Positions 1-6,845 of a stretch of DNA of 7,220 nt are shown here, one piece after another. A program made the translations under genes and the position numbers. The notes under the pieces were generated by a model that did no database searches, had not been told where the DNA came from, and worked only from the letters and a program-made list of their open reading frames with translations. The stretch spans positions 1 to 7,220 of the forward strand of contig JANXVS010000595.1 of NCBI GenBank assembly GCA_025351555.1, written 5' to 3'. Source of the stretch: Pseudomonadota bacterium (GTDB lineage Bacteria; Pseudomonadota; Gammaproteobacteria; Xanthomonadales; Rhodanobacteraceae). The number at the start of each line of letters is the position of its first letter. Within the stretch, counting starts at the first letter, position 1.

Positions 1-842
1 ACTTCGCCTTCGCCGTTGAGTTCGGTAACACCGCGGCGTTCGTCCGGCGCCAGTTCCACCCGTGCCACATCGCGCACGAGTACCGGCGTTCCATGTTCGC
101 TCTTGAGCACGAGCTGCTCGATGTCGCGTGTCCCGTGCAGATAGCCGCGGCCGCGCACCATGTACTCGGTTTCGGTCATCTCGATGGTGCGACCACCGAC
201 GTCGGTATTGCTGCGCCGAATCACGTCGGCGACTGCGGCTAAGGCAATTCCGTACTGGCGCAACTTGGTCGGATCGACGGTGACTGCGTACTGGCGCACG
301 AAGCCGCCGATGCTGGCGACTTCGGCGACTCCCTGTGCCTTGGTCAACTGATAGCGCACATACCAATCCTGGATGGCGCGCAGTTCGTCGAGCGATTGGT
401 TCTTGCCTTCGATCGCATACTCATAGACCCAGCCAACGCCGGTGGCATCGGGTCCGATTTGCGGAGTCACGCCTGCAGGCAATCGTCCGGCGGCAAAGTT
501 GAGGTACTCCAACACGCGCGATCGGGCCCAGTACAGATCGGTCCCGTCTTCGAAGATGACATAGACGAACGATGCGCCGAAGAACGAAAAACCGCGCACA
601 ACCTTTGAGCGCGGCACAGCCAGCATCGCCGTCGTCAGCGGATAGGTCACCTGATCCTCGACAACCTGCGGCGCCTGACCCGGCACATCGGTAAACACGA
701 TCACTTGCACGTCGGACAGGTCGGGCAGGGCGTCGAGGGGGGTCCGTATTACCGCGAAAATGCCAGCACCGACCACAACCAACGTGCCCAGCAGCACCAT
801 GAATACGTTGCGAGCCGACCACTCGATCAGGCGAGCGAGCAC
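1..842 (-). CDS. cusA: CusA-like heavy-metal efflux RND pump, N-terminal part (runs off the left edge)
   Basis: This is the inner-membrane proton-driven pump of a Cus-type tripartite exporter, expected to move Cu(I)/Ag(I) from periplasm or cytoplasm into the adaptor and outer-membrane channel. Translating the minus strand from a GTG at 842 gives 280 residues with no stop, about a quarter of the usual ~1040. The start [12 protein letters not shown], a first membrane helix near residues 12-32, then [41 protein letters not shown] and [14 protein letters not shown] are hallmark stretches of the CusA/SilA branch; CzcA-type divalent pumps differ there. The GTG lies one base after the adaptor's stop, and a G-rich run (CACGGGGG) inside the adaptor's end can serve as ribosome site. 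An ATG overlapping that stop is out of frame and terminates after five codons. The methionine cluster and the remaining helices lie outside the window, so metal specificity is inferred from N-terminal similarity only. Confidence 0.93.
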   Translation of the reverse strand, partial: MLARLIEWSARNVFMVLLGTLVVVGAGIFAVIRTPLDALPDLSDVQVIVFTDVPGQAPQVVEDQVTYPLTTAMLAVPRSKVVRGFSFFGASFVYVIFEDGTDLYWARSRVLEYLNFAAGRLPAGVTPQIGPDATGVGWVYEYAIEGKNQSLDELRAIQDWYVRYQLTKAQGVAEVASIGGFVRQYAVTVDPTKLRQYGIALAAVADVIRRSNTDVGGRTIEMTETEYMVRGRGYLHGTRDIEQLVLKSEHGTPVLVRDVARVELAPDERRGVTELNGEGE

Positions 843-843
843 A

Positions 844-2337
844 TCAGCCCCCGTGCCCGGAATGCGCCGGCGGCTTATCGGTTTCGGGCGCTTTCGGTTT
901 GGCCGCGGGGTCGGGGTCGCGCTCCGGCGCAGCTTTGGAATCGCCGTGCGCGGCGTGCGGGCCCAGTCCACTCAGCGCCGCACGCAAATTGCTCTCCGCA
1001 TCGATCAGGAAATTGGCCGCAACGACCACGACGTCGCCGTCGGCGAGCCCTCGAGTAATTTCGATATACGTCTCGTCATGGCGACCCACATCCACCTCGC
1101 GCGGCTCGAAGCGCCCTTCGGCCAGAGCGACCAGCACGATGCGGCGCCGACCACTGTCGAGTACCGCCGATGTCGGTACGGCGAGTACGGCTTCGCTGTC
1201 CTTGGCCGACACCATGACATTGCCGTACAGGTTAGGCCGCAGCGTGCCGTCGCTGTTGTCGAGTACAACTCGCAATCGAATCGTTCGCGCGGCTTGGTCG
1301 ATGGTGGGGTAGACGAACGCGACCGCACCGCTGAACGTGCGGCCGGGCAACGCCGGGGACGTGAATACCACGGATTGCCCCAACTCGACCCGGCTCGCTT
1401 CGAGTGTGGGAACGTCGGCGAGCAACCAGACTTGCGACAAGTCGGCCAGCTCCAGGATCTTCTCGCCGGGCATGAACCGCATGCCTTCGATAGCCGGTTT
1501 GTCCAACACTACGCCGTCCACTGGAGCGCTCAACGTGAGTAGACGACGCACTTCTCCGGCCCGTAGTCGAGCCAATTGCCCGCTCCCGATACCCCAGTTT
1601 TGCAGGCGGCTGAGCGCGGCATCGGCCAGTGCTTGCATACCTTGCTTAGCTTGCGGATCGCTGGCTGCGAGCGCGCGTAGTGCGCGCTGTGCGATAAGGT
1701 ATTCGTTCTGCGCGGAGATCAGTTCAGGACTGTACACATCGGCCAATGGCGCACCGCGCCGAACTAGCGCGCCAGTCTGATTGGCATAGAGTCGCTCGAT
1801 CCATCCCTCGAAGCGCGGCGCGATAACGTGTCGGCGTGTTTCGTCCACTGCGATGCTGCCGCTGGCACGAAGCTGCTCGTCGAGCACGCGACGCTCGGTC
1901 GCCTGGGTGCGCACTCCAAGACGCTGAATCTTTTCCGGCGAGATCACCACGGTGCCTGGCGCTGCGGGCGCATCTTCAGCGTAGACCGGCACATAGTCCA
2001 TGCCCATGGGATCCTTCTTTGGCACTGGCGAGGTGTCGGGAAGGCCCATGGCGTTGCGGTAGTACAGAACCTTGCGTGCCTGCGGCGCAGCGGGCGCATC
2101 ATCAGCGTAGACCGGCACATAGTCCATGCCCATGGGATCCTTCTTTGGCACGGGCGAGGTGTCGGGAAGACCCATCGCATTACGGTAGTACAGAACCTTG
2201 CGTGCCTGCGGCGCTGCGGCTTGCGGCGTGGCACCCGATGGCGTGTCATTGGTGGCGCGACGTGCTCCGATCCACCAACCAAGTCCCCCGCTCGCGGCGA
2301 TGCTGAAGAGCACAGCCAGGATCCCTGCGCGCTTCAT
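844..2337 (-). CDS. cusB: CusB-like periplasmic adaptor (membrane fusion protein) with two tandem metal-binding segments
   Basis: This 497-residue periplasmic adaptor would join the RND pump to the outer-membrane channel and hand over metal. An N-terminal hydrophobic stretch (about residues 4-24) anchors or exports it. Residues 42-83 and 84-125 are two nearly identical copies of a short heavy-metal-binding segment (key residues [18 protein letters not shown] and MGMDYVPVY); most CusB-type proteins that carry this segment have one. From about residue 128 the normal adaptor fold follows: [15 protein letters not shown], a helical hairpin region near 190-250, lipoyl/barrel segments with [12 protein letters not shown] and [14 protein letters not shown], then a membrane-proximal part to about 440. 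The tail is rich in Pro, Lys, Asp and His and ends HSGHGG, possibly extra metal ligands. The ATG start has a strong AGGAG 8 bases upstream and overlaps the channel gene's stop as ATGA, so the two are translationally coupled. The copies lack the Cys/His ligands of related segments, so methionine-based binding of soft metals is my inference. Confidence 0.93.
   Translation of the reverse strand: MKRAGILAVLFSIAASGGLGWWIGARRATNDTPSGATPQAAAPQARKVLYYRNAMGLPDTSPVPKKDPMGMDYVPVYADDAPAAPQARKVLYYRNAMGLPDTSPVPKKDPMGMDYVPVYAEDAPAAPGTVVISPEKIQRLGVRTQATERRVLDEQLRASGSIAVDETRRHVIAPRFEGWIERLYANQTGALVRRGAPLADVYSPELISAQNEYLIAQRALRALAASDPQAKQGMQALADAALSRLQNWGIGSGQLARLRAGEVRRLLTLSAPVDGVVLDKPAIEGMRFMPGEKILELADLSQVWLLADVPTLEASRVELGQSVVFTSPALPGRTFSGAVAFVYPTIDQAARTIRLRVVLDNSDGTLRPNLYGNVMVSAKDSEAVLAVPTSAVLDSGRRRIVLVALAEGRFEPREVDVGRHDETYIEITRGLADGDVVVVAANFLIDAESNLRAALSGLGPHAAHGDSKAAPERDPDPAAKPKAPETDKPPAHSGHGG
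1963..2214 (-). repeat. Two 126-base tandem in-frame repeats inside cusB
   Basis: Bases 2089-2214 (first copy in the gene) and 1963-2088 (second) are head-to-tail copies of 126 bases, 42 codons each. By eye they differ at 7 positions. Six are silent, and the seventh changes Asp to Glu near the end of the copy (ADD versus AED). Each copy encodes a complete heavy-metal-binding segment and its Ala-Pro linker. The few, almost all silent changes point to a fairly recent duplication followed by selection to keep the protein sequence. Confidence 0.95.
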
Positions 2338-3629
2338 CGAGCTTCTCCTATCAGACTGCGTAGCGTCGCCGCGCTCAGAAGTGCGTCGCGCGTTGCGTCA
2401 AGGCGCGTAAGGTCGGCGGCGCGGCGCTGACGTAGCGCGTCGAGCAACGTGGTGAAATCCACGGCACCGACTTGGTAACTGGACAACGCAGACTCGAAAT
2501 TTGCATCCGTTTGCGGCAACAGGGTATGCTCGATGAGTGCGCGCTGTTCGCGCGCGCCTTCCCAATTTGCTCGAATTTCGCCTGTTTGACCGCGAAGCTG
2601 CACAGCGATCGCGTCGCGTCGTGCCGCCGAGGCATCACGCATCAATGTGGCTTCGTGTTCTTGATTGCGTCGCGTCGTTTGTTGGAACGGAATTTCGATT
2701 TCGAACATCAACTCCCAGCTTGCAAGCCGCGATCCGACCTGGATCGGCGCGATGCCGACGGTGAGATCCGGATAGCGATTTCGATAGGTCAGCTCGCGGC
2801 GATCCTCGGCCGCTTCGACCGACGCGCCCGCGGCGGCGAGCGCTGGATGCGCGTCAAGCGACGCCGCGATCGCTGCATCGAGATTTGTCGGCAGTTCGAG
2901 TTCGGGTTCACCCGCCGGTTCAGCGAGTGGTTCGTCCGGGCCGCGCGCCAGACTCGCATTCAGTTGCGCCTTCGCTTCGCGTTGCATCGCCATCCGCTCG
3001 ATGCGCTCGCGCAACATGCTGGTGCGTTCAACCTGCGCCTTGATCGCATCCTGCTGTGGCGCGAGCCCGGCCGCATATCGCTGGTTCGCCAGCTGTTCCA
3101 GATTGGAAAGCACGTCGACGATGCGATCGAGCGTCGCCGCACTCTGGCCGGCATACCAGTAGCGCACATACGCTTGTTCGGTGGTGGCAATTAGTTCGCG
3201 CAGGCGCGCGTCGCGCCGGTATGCTGCAGACGAGGCGTCAGCACTGGCAGCATCGCGCGCGAGGTCGCGCTTGCCCCACAATGGAAAACGCTGGCGCAGT
3301 TGGTAGAACGTCGAGCCGACTTGCCCCGGCAGCACGCGGGGCTTGTGAACGCTGATGTCGCGCAATTCGATCTGCGCCATTGGATCAGGCAGCGCACCCG
3401 CCGGCTGGATTCGCGCGTCGGCTGCCTGCGCTTCCAGCGTCATTGCGAGCAAATCCGGATTGTGCGCGATCAACCAGGAATGCAGTGATGCGACCGTTGC
3501 GCCGGGCGGGTCCGAAACTTCGGCGCCATAGGGCGCTGCACGAACGGTCGTCGCGACTACCAAGATGAGCGCGAATGCGAACATACGGCAGCAGACCTGC
3601 CAAGCGAACAAGATCTGACATTGATTCAT
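2334..3629 (-). CDS. cusC: CusC/TolC-like outer-membrane efflux protein
   Basis: This 431-residue protein is the outer-membrane exit duct of the same tripartite exporter. After a signal peptide (hydrophobic core FAFALILVVATTV, cleavage probably after VRA near residue 31) come two repeats of the outer-membrane-factor fold: long Ala/Arg/Glu/Gln-rich helices such as ARDAASADASSAAYRRDARLRE and QLNAS, and the second-repeat landmark LDAHPALAAAGASVEAAEDRRELTYRNRYPDL. The segment SSYQVGAVDFTTLLDALRQ near the end is typical of metal-exporter channels. The length is at the short end for the family. Two starts are possible. The ATG at 3629 has an AGGA about 10 bases upstream; an ATG 15 codons later would give a cleaner signal peptide without the Cys-containing leader. 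I see no lipobox in front of the N-terminal cysteines, unlike the lipoprotein CusC of E. coli. The stop overlaps the adaptor start by 4 bases. The symbol rests on position and family. Confidence 0.88.
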   Translation of the reverse strand: MNQCQILFAWQVCCRMFAFALILVVATTVRAAPYGAEVSDPPGATVASLHSWLIAHNPDLLAMTLEAQAADARIQPAGALPDPMAQIELRDISVHKPRVLPGQVGSTFYQLRQRFPLWGKRDLARDAASADASSAAYRRDARLRELIATTEQAYVRYWYAGQSAATLDRIVDVLSNLEQLANQRYAAGLAPQQDAIKAQVERTSMLRERIERMAMQREAKAQLNASLARGPDEPLAEPAGEPELELPTNLDAAIAASLDAHPALAAAGASVEAAEDRRELTYRNRYPDLTVGIAPIQVGSRLASWELMFEIEIPFQQTTRRNQEHEATLMRDASAARRDAIAVQLRGQTGEIRANWEGAREQRALIEHTLLPQTDANFESALSSYQVGAVDFTTLLDALRQRRAADLTRLDATRDALLSAATLRSLIGEAR

Positions 3630-3847
3630 TGGCTCAAAATCCTAAAAAACTGCGCCATGAATCAAACGCATCGTCGAGTGCTAGCGCGTGGCGCGCAAGC
3701 CTTGAATCCGTAGTCGCGACAAATCTCATTCGCGACATCCCTCGTGCGTCATATCGTCGCCGCATACATCGCAAATGCGCATGCCCGCAAAACCCTCAGG
3801 GCTGTCAGCGCCCACACCCTCTGAAATCCACAGGTCAAGATGAAGGC
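3630..3847. other. Spacer between the cytochrome genes and the efflux genes; candidate regulatory region of cusCBA
   Basis: These 218 non-coding bases separate two groups of minus-strand genes, which suggests the efflux genes have their own promoter. Bases 3680-3700 form an inverted repeat (nine-base arms with one mismatch, loop TGG). On the minus strand it overlaps a poor promoter-like pair, TTGCGC and GACGAT, 17 bases apart. The octamer TCGCGACA occurs at 3714-3721 and again at 3730-3737, a 16-base period. I find no clear CusR, CueR or FNR site and no good terminator. Regulation by metal is inferred only from the genes downstream. Confidence 0.35.
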
Positions 3848-4450
3848 CTACTCCTCTTCATTCGGGTCCCGGTATTCCTTCGGCAGATGATGGGCAATGC
3901 CCTTGTGGCAGTCGATGCAGGTCTGACCCGCATCCTTCGCCGCCATGTGCTTCTTGTACACTGACTGCTTCTGGACATCGCCACTCATGGCATCAAAGCT
4001 GTGGCAGTTGCGGCATTCCTGGGAGTTGGCGGCTTTCATCCGCGCCCATTCCTTGGTTGCCATTGCCATGCGATGGGCTTCGAACTTCTCGGGCGTATCA
4101 ATGTAACCAGTGATCTTGCCCCACACTTCCTGGCTCGCTTGAATCTTGCGGATTATCTTGGGTATCCATGCGTGTGGCACGTGGCAGTCAGAACATATCG
4201 CGCGCACGCCGGTGCGGTTGCTATAGTGGATTGTCTGCTGATATTCCTTGTATACATAGTCGCGCATCTCGTGGCAGCTGATGCAGAACTCAAGCTGGTT
4301 GGTTGCCTCCATTCCGGTATTAAAGCCGCCCCAGAATATGATGCCGCCGAAGAAGCCGACTACCAGCAGGGTCAACAGCGCAAATTTCGCGCTCGGCCTG
4401 CGCAGAAATCGCCAGAAACGCCGCAATGCTCCGGGATTTTGTTTGCTCAT
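3848..4450 (-). CDS. NapC/NirT/CymA-family membrane-anchored tetraheme cytochrome c (quinol dehydrogenase)
   Basis: This protein takes electrons from the quinol pool (or feeds them back) at the outer face of the inner membrane and passes them to periplasmic partners. It has 200 residues, the usual size of the short four-heme NapC/NrfH/CymA group. A cytoplasmic basic stretch (RRFWRFLRRP) precedes a single membrane anchor at about residues 22-42. Four heme-binding motifs follow: CISCH at 56-60, CSDCH at 86-90, CRNCH at 146-150 and CIDCH at 178-182. The stretches LEFCISCHEMRDYVYKEY and IHYSNRTGVRAICSDCHVPH are strongly NapC-like. A GGAG lies 7 bases before the ATG. No Nap, Nrf or TMAO reductase gene is in the window. 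The neighbours upstream are a monoheme cytochrome and a heme-porin, which fits a role like CymA in extracellular electron transfer better than nitrate reduction; that is inference. The acidic end (DPNEEE) has no further motif. Confidence 0.93.
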   Translation of the reverse strand: MSKQNPGALRRFWRFLRRPSAKFALLTLLVVGFFGGIIFWGGFNTGMEATNQLEFCISCHEMRDYVYKEYQQTIHYSNRTGVRAICSDCHVPHAWIPKIIRKIQASQEVWGKITGYIDTPEKFEAHRMAMATKEWARMKAANSQECRNCHSFDAMSGDVQKQSVYKKHMAAKDAGQTCIDCHKGIAHHLPKEYRDPNEEE

Positions 4451-4544
4451 GGATTCGCTCCGCTGGATCGTTGGCGATACGATGAAAGTGGCCGCGTTCT
4501 GTTGTCACGACAGTGGGGCAGCCGAATGAGCCGACGCCGTCGCG

Positions 4545-4907
4545 TCACAGGGATAGAATCCAGTCCACGAGATTCTTGATCTGACTCATATCCTTCGGTG
4601 GCGAAGTCTTGACGATCTTGTGCTCTTCCTCATGCCCATCCGGGAACTTCGCTTTTTCACCCGAGGTGATGTGTTCGATCAGACGGGTTTCGGCGTTGTC
4701 CTTGCCTTTGTACTTTTCTGCGACCTTCTTGTATGCAGGACCATCCTTGTCCTTGTCCACCGCATGACATTTGAAGCAATTGTTCTGCCGTGCCAACGCC
4801 TTCGCGGCGTCCGCGTCAACGTCGGCCCTGGCCGAGAGGGAAATACCGAAGCCGGCACACATCAACGCGATTGTGATCTTTCGACCATGGCTCATGAGTT
4901 GATTCAC
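4545..4907 (-). CDS. Small periplasmic class I cytochrome c (monoheme)
   Basis: This 120-residue protein is a soluble periplasmic electron carrier. A signal peptide covers residues 1-28 (core ITIALMCAGFGISL, cleavage after ARA). The heme motif CFKCH at 44-48 follows ALARQNN, the layout of the c551/c552 group, and DGPAYKKVAEKYKG is the usual segment after it. The likely sixth heme ligand is Met107 in SPPKDMSQ, before the closing helix IKNLVDWILSL. A charged insert near residues 83-100 (GEKAKFPDGHEEEHKIVK) and many lysines could form docking surfaces. The start is a GTG at 4907, supported by AAGGAG with a 7-base spacer; an internal ATG four codons later lacks this spacing. It sits 58 bases after the heme-porin gene and 94 before the tetraheme gene, on the same strand and probably co-transcribed. 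Given that order, it is a natural shuttle between the two membrane-bound cytochromes. Confidence 0.93.
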   Translation of the reverse strand: MNQLMSHGRKITIALMCAGFGISLSARADVDADAAKALARQNNCFKCHAVDKDKDGPAYKKVAEKYKGKDNAETRLIEHITSGEKAKFPDGHEEEHKIVKTSPPKDMSQIKNLVDWILSL

Positions 4908-4965
4908 ATCCGTTCTCCTTGATTGTTCTTGAAGCTGAATCGCTGCAAAGTCGTGCCAGAACTAG

Positions 4966-6315
4966 CTAGAATAGCACCCAGGCCAGAAGATATAGCGAGT
5001 TGTTATCCTTTGCGTTTCTTCCAAACCCATCGTAGTTCTTGCTCGCTCCATTGAATTGTTGGTACGCGGTATAGCGGACCGCCAACTTGATGTTATGAAC
5101 CGGCAGATAGTTGACTTCCGTGACCCATCCGCGGCTGTTCGGACTACCGCTGGCGCTGCCCATGACCGCTTCGCCCGTGCCATAGCCGAGCAGATCTTTG
5201 TCCCCATTGGTGCGGAACATTTGCACCCCGCCGCCCCACTGCCGACGAAAGAAGTAGTGGAAATCCATACGCATCGTATCCAGATCGGTCGAAGAATTTG
5301 ACCTCAGACCCATCGGAAAGCTGCTGTTCCAGTCCTGCTTCTCGTTTATCCAGGTCCCATGCGCGGACACGATGTGGTCACCTTTGACGAACTGATAGCT
5401 AGCATCTGCGCCAACGTCTCGGAACCGATCGGAACCAGAATTTGAATTTTCGGCGTCGGTCAAGACCTTTCCGATCATGCCGTACGTGCCGATTTCGAAG
5501 CTGCTCGGCCCGGACTCCTTTTGCCACGCGAACCGCCAATAGGGTGCATAGCCGTCGAGTGCGGTTTCGATTTTGTCCACCGCCGCCATGAATCGGAATA
5601 TCCCTGGCTTCGCCTTGCGGTAGCCAGCAACCTCCCCATAGTAGCTTTCGTCCCAAAGAGCATAGATTCCGACGCCACCGACCTGGCTCGCGAGCATCAT
5701 GTCGATGAGCGTACTGGCGGGCGGCATTACGGCCGCAGAATCGGTGTGTGGGAATCCCCACATCGGCGTACTGTTGTAGATATCCGATACCGTCGGGCTG
5801 TTGTTCAGTGTGACGCCATAGGCCAGTTCTTTGTCCCCCACTGACTTGCTATTGGCGTACCGCACATCGAACATCTCCATGCCCCATTTTTTCTCGATGC
5901 CATTGTAGTTGTATTGGATCAATGCGCCGGAGTTATCGGTGATCTTGCCAGCGTAGTAAAACCCGGCGGCTTGCGCGATCGTCTCCCGATCGCGAGGGAA
6001 GCTATCGGGCATTGCGCCGTCGGTATTGATATTCTTTGTCGCTGTTCTGGATACCTGCAGCAATCCAGAAATGGGGATTCTCTCCAGGAACGGGGCGGCA
6101 TCCCATTTTTCGGAACTCATGGCAAAACCGCCGAGCTTGAACTGGCGACCAAATCGGGTCAGTTCGGGGAAGACAGTGTGACATTTGTTGCATTCGTAGC
6201 CTGTTTGGCGAGCCATGCTGGGTACTGCCTGCACGCTGCTCGTCGCCAGCAGACCGAGGATCGCAGCAAGCACGTATAGGGTCACCGAACCCAATTCCAA
6301 TTTGACCTTCGCCAT
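4966..6315 (-). CDS. Fused monoheme cytochrome-porin of the outer membrane (Cyc2-like architecture)
   Basis: This 449-residue protein is probably an outer-membrane barrel with a heme plugged into its N-terminal region, able to pass electrons across the outer membrane. A signal peptide spans residues 1-30 (cleavage after VQA). Immediately after it comes PSMARQTGYECNKCH, with the only heme motif at 42-46, followed by TVFPELTRFGRQFKLGGF. The rest (about 75-449) alternates polar and aromatic residues in barrel-like strands, contains no cysteine and ends LAWVLF with the terminal phenylalanine used for barrel insertion. A signal peptide, one CxxCH just after an RQT motif and a barrel of this length match the layout of Cyc2 iron oxidases, but I cannot tell whether it belongs to Cyc2 proper or to a related, uncharacterised cytochrome-porin family. 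The ATG at 6315 has only a weak GGAT nearby. It is the first gene of the cytochrome group and has an FNR-type box about 105 bases upstream. Some annotation systems would call it simply cytochrome c or hypothetical. Confidence 0.8.
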   Translation of the reverse strand: MAKVKLELGSVTLYVLAAILGLLATSSVQAVPSMARQTGYECNKCHTVFPELTRFGRQFKLGGFAMSSEKWDAAPFLERIPISGLLQVSRTATKNINTDGAMPDSFPRDRETIAQAAGFYYAGKITDNSGALIQYNYNGIEKKWGMEMFDVRYANSKSVGDKELAYGVTLNNSPTVSDIYNSTPMWGFPHTDSAAVMPPASTLIDMMLASQVGGVGIYALWDESYYGEVAGYRKAKPGIFRFMAAVDKIETALDGYAPYWRFAWQKESGPSSFEIGTYGMIGKVLTDAENSNSGSDRFRDVGADASYQFVKGDHIVSAHGTWINEKQDWNSSFPMGLRSNSSTDLDTMRMDFHYFFRRQWGGGVQMFRTNGDKDLLGYGTGEAVMGSASGSPNSRGWVTEVNYLPVHNIKLAVRYTAYQQFNGASKNYDGFGRNAKDNNSLYLLAWVLF

Positions 6316-6391
6316 GTCGATCCATCTGCCTGAAAAAAGAAAGTGCGCCTAAAACGGTCTTCGCTGCCGTGCAGCATTGCGCATAGCAGTC

Positions 6392-6433
6392 TTTCTACAA
6401 CCCTTCCGTGCCAGCGAAACTGATCTGCGTCAA
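6392..6433 (-). promoter_or_regulatory. FNR/Anr/Dnr-type box plus -10 element in front of the heme-porin gene
   Basis: On the minus strand 6433-6420 reads TTGACGCAGATCAG, matching 8 of 10 defined positions of TTGAT-N4-ATCAA. After 22 bases comes TAGAAA (6397-6392), a 4-of-6 match to the -10 consensus. This places the box centre near -41.5, the class II position for activation by an FNR-family regulator. The predicted start would be near 6385, giving a leader of about 70 bases before the ATG at 6315. Which family member binds (oxygen- or NO-sensing) cannot be told from the site. Confidence 0.55.
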
Positions 6434-6634
6434 TTCCAAGTAACTCTGTGGCTTTGCAGCAAGACGACCTGCGACAAACAGGCTGCGCGTGATCTTTGTT
6501 CTATCGCTGCCCTCTCGCAGTTCGATTCGCTGCGCCGCTCACAGCGTGATCGCAGCATGCGGCAACGTCGGTGCGGTAGCACACACTCATGACCGAAGGC
6601 GAGTCGCCGCCGTCAAGCGGCGGATGCACTTCAT

Positions 6635-6675
6635 GTGATCCAGGTCAATATCCGCCCGTGTACAGGCAATACAAT
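6635..6675 (+). promoter_or_regulatory. FNR/Anr/Dnr-type box plus -10 element facing the SHOCT gene
   Basis: Bases 6635-6648 read GTGATCCAGGTCAA, matching 8 of 10 defined positions of TTGAT-N4-ATCAA. After 21 bases comes TACAAT (6670-6675), a 5-of-6 match to the -10 consensus. The box centre then sits at about -40.5 to -41.5, again the class II activation position, now on the plus strand. The predicted start is near 6682. The opposite direction has no -10-like hexamer at this distance. Confidence 0.5.
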
Positions 6676-6845
6676 CTCTGCGAATAGTTGGCGAGTTCGT
6701 GATGGAGTCCGGGATATTTTTGCAGCTATCGAAACATTTCCCAGCTTCGGCCGTTGGCGAGAATGAATTGCCCGACAAACCGGTGGTTTTGTAGCTGATT
6801 CAGCAACAACTGAGCAAATATGTTTTTACTTCTAGGAGATAAATC

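Larger units (their letters stand above)
6316..6845. other. Divergent intergenic region with two FNR-type promoters and no convincing gene
   Basis: This 530-base stretch lies between the leftward cytochrome genes and the rightward SHOCT gene. It holds two FNR/Anr-like boxes with -10 elements (listed separately), a 5-bp hairpin at 6363-6375 in the predicted leader of the heme-porin gene, and a 6-bp GC hairpin at 6607-6623 (CCGCCG, loop TCAAG) without a U-tract. Open frames in both directions are short, lack good ribosome sites and match no family I know. The predicted leader of the SHOCT gene is long (about 160 bases) and contains only a 30-codon frame with weak start signals. Confidence 0.6.

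Noticed and set aside
421..822. Open frame of 133 codons on the minus strand
   Set aside because: It is an out-of-frame shadow of the CusA-like gene; the true frame, starting at 842, reads cleanly as CusA.
842..844. ATG overlapping the adaptor's stop as a possible CusA start
   Set aside because: It is out of frame with CusA and hits a stop after five codons; the GTG two bases on (842-840) fits.
3789..3803. Possible rho-independent terminator after the tetraheme gene (CCCTGAGGG followed by TTTT on the minus strand)
   Set aside because: The stem has only 3-5 pairs around a 3-base loop and the U-tract is only four bases, too weak to call.
3848..4450. Assignment of the tetraheme gene as napC of a nitrate reductase operon
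   Set aside because: No napDAGHB genes are nearby; only the family assignment is supported.
6363..6375. Hairpin GCTGC-CGT-GCAGC in the heme-porin leader
   Set aside because: Only five pairs and the U-rich run follows some 25 bases later, so it is not a terminator; no riboswitch resemblance.
6377..6592. 71-codon plus-strand frame
   Set aside because: Arg/Cys/Ser-rich translation with no recognisable pattern, weak start, and it covers the promoter of the opposite gene.
6587..6778. 63-codon minus-strand frame with a CIAC motif
   Set aside because: No ribosome site, no family resemblance, and it runs across the predicted FNR-type promoter.
6702..6794. 30-codon plus-strand frame in the SHOCT leader, possible small or leader peptide
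   Set aside because: Only a poor Shine-Dalgarno-like GGCGAG upstream and no recognisable sequence; too little to call.
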